Assembly (NCBI GenBank): GCA_005408345.1
Contig: SEMN01000926.1
Location: 86,021-150,020 of the forward strand
Origin: Macquaria australasica
Lineage: Eukaryota > Chordata > Actinopteri > Centrarchiformes > Percichthyidae
Length of the DNA: 64,000 nucleotides
Direction of reading: 5' to 3'
Within the stretch, counting starts at the first letter, position 1. Each line of letters starts with the position of its first letter. Below, one piece after another: positions 58,677 to 64,000 of the stretch. The position numbers and the translations under genes are program-made. Below the pieces are notes generated by a model. That model was given only the letters and a program-made list of their open reading frames with translations. It had not been told where the DNA came from and ran no database searches.

Positions 58677-60234
58677 ACACACACAAACACACACAAGGAC
58701 AAATTGAGAATATGTGTGCCACTGATTGGCATTTAACACCAACAAATGGACCAACAGTTGTAGCTGTTGTTGTTGTTGTTGTATGTCGTACAGAAGTTGC
58801 TATACCAAGCGGTGCTAATGCAAACAGACAAAAAATTTTAAGGCTACCATTACGAGCTGTTGTTTACACAGATTTTTAAAAGACATGTTTGACCAATCAC
58901 CATACACTTACGTCACTCAACGTTCCTCTTGTGCTGTGAGAGTAGCTAATCTGAAGTAGGAGCTCAAAAAGTCCTTCAAAACAGCGTTCTAAGAACTACG
59001 ATCATTCCCAGTTCTTGCAGTGCAAACACAATTAAAAGGGGAGGGGTCCTCCAACTGTTCTTAGAATTATAAAAAGGTTCTTCCGGTTCGAAAACGACTA
59101 ATGTTATATGTTGAATTGAACCAAAGTTCATCTTAGTGATTTGTATGGTCAGAAATATAGTTTGGAATACTGGAAAACTTTCACAAGGAGTAAACACTGT
59201 TACTGTGTCAATAGAAAAGCACAGTTTAATAATGCATAACTCGATATAAATTGTTTCTAACCTCAGACAGTCCCCCTTGTTCCAGATGTGGCCTCATGAA
59301 TTGCTCATTTTCTCTTGTATTTGCTCATTAAGGCGATGATTTGCATTTGGATTCTGAGATTCACAGAGCTGGCAGCAGTTTGACCTGCTGGAAACAGCTG
59401 AGGATGGAAATCATGGATCTTAATGGAATTCAGAAAAGCAGCAGTGACAGCAACATAAATCATGAAATTCAAATGGTCATATGATTAACAAGCAAACACA
59501 TTTATGTAGGTCAAATGGTCTTACTGACCTATAGCTCTTTAACATCTTTATACTGTTACATTGTGCAGCTGCATTGTCTGTCATTTCCACATATAGATTT
59601 TGGTGCAGTAAATGCATGTTATCTTTATTTCTGACAATTATCAGTACACTGCTGTTTCTAAGCACTTTTATTGTTCTTCTAGTGCCTAAGATATTTCACC
59701 AACATCACATTTTTGTCATTTTGCTATATATCATAGAGCAGCTACCTATGTTTTTATGTCCTTCAGTAGAAAAAGTAGATTCTATAATTTGGTACTAAAT
59801 TTAGCACAGGGCTTTTTTTCCGCACATTATAATCCTTTTAGAAGCACTCAGGAGACAAGTAAAATTACATCTAATTTAATGTCACTGATTACACAATTGC
59901 CAAGGAACATCAACTCCAATTTGACAACTGTAAAAATGTTGAAGGAACACATCTGAAATTGGGGAAAAAAACAAGTCCATGAATACCATCAGCTACTTGT
60001 TATGAGCGATGGGGTCCTACACAAAATGATCTGCCAAAGTTACAGTTATTTCACATGAGAGATTTCTGTATTTTTGTATTGTTTTTATCTGGGGGCTTCT
60101 TGTTGCTTATTTAGTCATGAATATTTAATGTTGTTTAATGTTTAATGTGGAATTTAAAACCAAGTTATGAGGGGCTTTAAGTAGTCAGAATGATCTTGGC
60201 AGCATAAATGTGCTTGGCACATATTGTGCATTTG
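58677..60234. other. Unannotated sequence
   Basis: A (TTG)n run lies at ~58765-58782. Otherwise I see only short chance ORFs. Confidence 0.4.
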
Positions 60235-60600
60235 ACAACTTGAAATGTCACTAAAGGTGATCACAAGCCTTCTCTGCATCAAGAGAAAAGACAGCTTTTG
60301 AGGAGTCAGTGTTACTAAAGAACTCATGGTTATGTTATTAATTTTGGAGAAAGAACCCTGCAGAGAGTATAATTTCCAGAAAAAGGGGTCCCACCTGGGG
60401 CCAAAAGGCTAAATAAAATTCTGGAGGTAATCCATCTAAACCTGGTGACTTACTTCATACTTAGAAGAATAAACGAGTCCACATGAAGTTATAGCGGCAT
60501 CCAAATCAAGGCAAGCCTCTTGTGAAAGCTGTGGGGGCTGTTGTTGTATCTTCCTCAAATACAAAGTTTAATCAGGCAAAACCTTAGTACTGGATATCAA
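60235..60600 (-). pseudogene. L1-like LINE reverse transcriptase fragment
   Basis: On the minus strand: LSQEACLDLDAAITS (~60540-60480), KSPGLDGLPPEFYLAFWPQV (~60455-60395), then after a gap AVFSLDAEKACDHL (~60293-60250). These match, in order, the L1 region before the RT core and RT motif A with its catalytic aspartate. About 100 residues between the second and third blocks are missing. Frames shift between blocks. The remaining motifs (YADD box onward) are not found downstream. Confidence 0.7.
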
Positions 60601-61099
60601 ACATAAATGGGTCTTCCGAAATATATAAATCAATAAATAAAGAGCCTAAATGTCAGAGAGCTTTGTTACGGGGGGTTAGTAAAGTTCAAGTTTGAATGTC
60701 AGGGAAGCAACATCCCCTCATGTCGAAGTAAACAAACCAGCATGTACAGTACAGGGTATGAGCCTTAAGAGTCAAGATAATTGATCGGACACTATTCCTC
60801 TTGACCTCAAGAATTGACAAACGTCTCAGACAGGTTGTAGAAAAGATGCTGCTCAGCGCAGCAGAGCAGTTTAATGATGGCCTGGTGAAGTAAGAAAGCT
60901 TCATAACCCAGACCACAAGCCAAGTTCATGACCGCATAGCAGGGACGTCTCTGCCTGGTCCGGTGAGAATTGAACAGTTTGGCCGGGAACTTCCACGGTC
61001 GTTCTTCGTGACTCGTTTAAGATGCGTCCTCTATGTGTGAATCACATACATTTCCCTGCATGAGAAGCGCTTTAGAGGCGCTGGCAGGAGTTTTTTTCT
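60601..61099. other. Unannotated sequence
   Basis: Upstream (on the minus strand) of the L1-like fragment. The 76-codon minus ORF at 60686-60916 could be unrecognised LINE sequence, but I see no motif. Confidence 0.3.
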
Positions 61100-61270
61100 T
61101 TAACTTTAGACTGAGAAAAGTTAGCTGTTTCCCCCTCCTTCCTGTCCATATGCTAAGCTAAGCTAATAGCCTATTGGCTTTAGCTTGATATTTAGTGTAC
61201 AGACAGGAAAGTGGTATATATAAGTGCAGAATAAGTATATTTCACAAAATGTCAAACTATTCCTTTAAGC
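61100..61270 (-). repeat. TTAA-associated repeat family A, minus copy
   Basis: atgctaagctaagctaatag, 'gtatatttcacaaaatgtca' and 'actattcctttaa' reproduce family A reversed, with TTAA at its end. Confidence 0.6.
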
Positions 61271-61767
61271 CTTAAAGACCTTGAACAACTTTTGGGGCGC
61301 CTGACTCTCCTGTATTTATTTTGTTTTTCTAACCTATTCTAGCAGTCAGCATCAAGTGCCATACATCATTTGATTCAGGAGAACCTTAAGTTTCAGTCTG
61401 GTTCATTTAAAGTCCGAAGTTTACATTTCACATTACAGGAAGTTTGTTTGTTTTGTATTTAGAAAGTTGTACTAGTTGCCATTTATTATAATACTATCTT
61501 AGAGCCACAGAGTCCAAAAAGGAAGAAACTATCATATTAGTTGTGTTCCACCACACCCCCTGCTCTGTCAGAGTACAAACTGCTCTACAAAAGAGGTCTG
61601 AAGTCTGCAGTTGTGAGACAGGAGTGGAGGGTACAAATATGTTCCCTTGAATTGACTGCGTCAACATGCTCTCTTAGCAACTGAGAGTTCCAGCACCACC
61701 TATTTCATGAGGGTTGGTCTGACTGGGCATTTAGACTGGGAAAACGTACACTACTTGTATTTACTTT
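61271..61767. other. Unannotated sequence
   Basis: No gene or nameable repeat. It adjoins the 3' end of the L2 LINE. Confidence 0.4.
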
Positions 61768-64000
61768 CAATTCAATTCAGTTTTATTTATATAGCGCCAT
61801 ATCATAACAAAGTTATCTCAGGGCACTTTTTCGAATAGAGCAGGTCTAGACCGACTCTTTATATTTACAGAGACCCAACAGTTCCCACCATGAGCAGCAC
61901 TATGCCACAGTGGCAAGGAAAAACTCCCTTTTAACAGGTAGAAACCTCGAGCAGAACCAGGCTCAAGGTGGGCGGTCATCTGCCTCGACCGGTTGGGTTG
62001 AAGGGGGAAGGGGGGAGCGGGAGAGAGAGAGCAGGAGGAAAGAGAACATACAGCAGCTCAATACAGCATAGATATGGTAATGGCACTGATGTTAACACCA
62101 ACAGAAACAACACTAAGAGCAACATTATAATAGCAATACTAATAACAGCAACAACAGCAATAGCATCAGCGGGTGCAGAGCAGGAGCACGGGGGCAGCAG
62201 GCGGCAGCAACCACAGACCCAGACCTCCACAGCTCCAGAGACAGAAACACCTGCAGAAAGCAACAGAAGGGGAGGGAGAGAGAGAGAGGAGAGAAAGCAC
62301 ACAACCACGGGAAGAAGTTGAATTAATAACAAGCATTGATGGGATATGAGGGCGTACAGATGGAGAGGAAGAGGAGGAGAAAGGAGCTCAGTGCATCATA
62401 GGAAGTCCCCCGGCAGTCTAGGCCTATAGCAGCATAACTAAGGGTGGCTCAGGGGTCACCTGAGTCAGCCCTACTATAAGCTTTATCAAAGAGGAAAGTC
62501 TTAAGCCTACTCTTAAATGTGAGGAGGTTGTCCGCCTCCCGTACACAAACTGGGATCTGGTTCCACAGGAGAGGAGCTTGATAGCTAAAGGCTCTGGCTC
62601 CCCATCTCTACTCTTTTAGAGACTCTAGGGAACCACAAGGAACCCTGCATCTCTGGGGATGCGAGTGCTCTAGTGGGGTAATAGGGTCTCATGAGCCTTT
62701 TAAGATAAGGATAAGTGCCCGACCATTTAGGGCTTCTTTGAAGGTGAGGAGAAGGATTTTAAATTCTATTCTGGATTTTACAGGGAGCCAAAGTGTAGAA
62801 GCTAATATTGGAGAAATATGTTCTCTTTTTCTGGTTCTTGTCAGTAAACGCACAAGCAGCATTTAGAATCAGCTGGAGAGACTTATGGCGGATTTATTGG
62901 GGCAGCTCTGATAATAGAGAGGCTGCAATAGTCCAGCCTAGATGTAACAAAATGCATGGACTAGTTTTTCTGCATCTTTTGAGATAGGGATGTGCCTGAT
63001 TTTTGCAATGTTACGTAAATGGAAAAGGCAGTTCTTGAAGTTTGTTTTATTTGGGAGTTAAAGGACATATCCTGGATCAAAGATAACTCCCAAGATTCCT
63101 TACGGCTTCGCTGGAGGCCAGGGCAATGCCATCTAGAGAAACCATATCTTTAGGATAATGTGTTTCAAGGTGTTCCGCCGTACAATAACTGCCTTTGTCT
63201 GAGTTTAACATCAGAAAATTGCAGGTCATCCAGGCCTTGGCGTCCTTAAGGCATGCCTGAAGTTTAGCTAATTGATTGGTTTCATCTGGCTTGGATCGAT
63301 AAATATAATTGGGTATCATTCCGTAGCTAACAATGAAAATTTATGGAGTGCTTTCTAATAATATTGCCTAAAGGAAGCATATACAAGGTAAATAGAATTG
63401 GTCCAAGCACAGAACCTTGTGGAACTCCGTGACTAACTTTGGCGTGCATAGAGGATTCATCGTTAACATGTACAAACTGATATCGATCTGATAAATAGGA
63501 TTTAAACCAGCTTAGTGCGGTGCCTTTAATGCCAATTAAATGTTCTAGTCTCTGTATTAGAATGTGATGGTCAATGGTATCGAATGCAGCACTAAGATCT
63601 AGTAAAACAAGTACAGAGACAAGTCCTTTGTCGGATGCAATTAGAAGGTAATTTGTAACTTTCACCAGTGCTGTCTCTGTGCTATGATGCACTCTAAATC
63701 CTGACTGAAAATCCTCAAACAGCTTGTTGTTGTGTAGAAAGTCACACAACTGATTGGCGACTGCTTTCTCAAGCACCTTAGAGAGAAAAGGAGGGTTAGA
63801 TATAGGTCTATAATTTGACAAAATCCCTGGATCAAGAGTGGGCTTTTTAAGAAGAGGCTTAATTACAGCTACTTTAAAGGACTGTGGCACATAGCCTTTA
63901 AATAAGGAAAGATTGATCATATCTAGTACATAAGTGCTAACTAAGGGTAAAATTTCTTTAAGCAGCCTAGTTGGGATGGGGTCTAAAAGACACGTTGATG
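61768..64000 (-). mobile_element. L2-clade LINE, 3' part, truncated by the window edge
   Basis: Reading leftwards: RT-coding DNA (63920-63077), a decayed C-terminal coding region, a 3' UTR beginning in the 62.3-62.4 kb region, and a 3' end at 61768 with gcgctatataaataaaactg plus (ATTGA)n. The same tail occurs three more times in the window. The element enters from the right edge, so its 5' extent is unknown. The opposing 117- and 118-codon ORFs at 61.97-62.33 kb fall in the 3' UTR and are not genes. Confidence 0.9.
63077..63920 (-). pseudogene. L2 reverse transcriptase, interrupted at the catalytic box
   Basis: The frame 63920-63327 carries VAVIKPLLKKPTLDPGILSN, NYRPISNPPFLSKVLEK, FQSGFRVHHSTETALVKV, VLLDLSAAFDTIDHHI (motif A aspartate) and HGVPQGSVLGPILFTLYM. 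It ends SINFHC and a TAG stop, exactly where YADDT should begin. A small insertion/rearrangement there replaces the two catalytic aspartates. Coding similarity resumes in a second frame (63319-63077) with YRSKPDETNQLAKLQACLKD, AWMTCNFLMLNSDK and SLDGIALASSEAVRNLG. Length and motif order are those of the family; the enzyme cannot be active. Confidence 0.9.

Noticed and set aside
61968..62332. Opposing 117- and 118-codon ORFs
   Set aside because: Both lie in the L2 3' UTR, whose purine/pyrimidine bias (gagaga/tctctc) keeps frames open. The same sequence in the 12.4 kb copy does not conserve them.
1..64000. A novel multi-gene system (defence, biosynthetic or otherwise)
   Set aside because: No clustered intact genes exist in the window. 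All protein-level similarity is to decayed transposable elements.

Overview
The window looks like intergenic or deep intronic DNA from a bony fish, probably a percomorph teleost. It is AT-rich and has no long open reading frame. Its only convincing protein similarity is to decayed transposable elements. Many non-coding stretches match, by recognition only (no search was run), dispersed repeats I associate with spiny-rayed fish genomes. I found no intact host gene, tRNA, rRNA, CRISPR array or bacterial-type operon. I also see no sign of a new multi-gene biological system. Three short ORFs with splice-like edges are listed as weak exon candidates.

Layout. 1-7.3 kb: mostly unique sequence, a tiny RTE 3' end near 640 and several homopolymers. 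7.3-9.0 kb: a decayed hAT-like element. 9-16.5 kb: unique DNA with repeat copies, LINE 3' tails at 12.0 and 14.6 kb, and two L2 LINE tails inserted in an older repeat at 12.2-13.2 kb. 16.5-18.8 kb: the clearest structure, an L1-like reverse transcriptase relic split by a solo LTR-like element with a 5-bp target duplication and by a 649-bp element with ~44-bp inverted repeats. 19-24.8 kb: a dense repeat cluster with a LINE C-terminus, a Harbinger/SANT-like relic, an internally deleted Tc1 transposon and a pair of dispersed repeats. 27-30 kb: TTAA-flanked repeats and a broken L2 LINE. 30-43 kb: unique sequence, a TTAA-flanked piggyBac-like MITE (33.4-34.2 kb), a two-unit C-rich duplication with quadruplex potential (32.2 kb), other repeat copies and a MITE at 42.7 kb. 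43.5-50 kb: the longest repeat-poor tract. 50-61 kb: a hAT MITE with 8-bp target duplications, a short MITE with long inverted repeats, an RTE/Rex3-like fragment, an LTR-like fragment and an L1-like fragment. 61.8-64 kb: the 3' part of an L2-clade LINE on the minus strand, running off the right end.

The pieces do not work together as a pathway. They record successive insertions by L1, L2, RTE, LTR, Tc1, hAT, piggyBac-like and Harbinger-like elements. Every reverse transcriptase or transposase fragment examined has a frameshift, stop, deletion or lost catalytic residue, so none is expected to be active.
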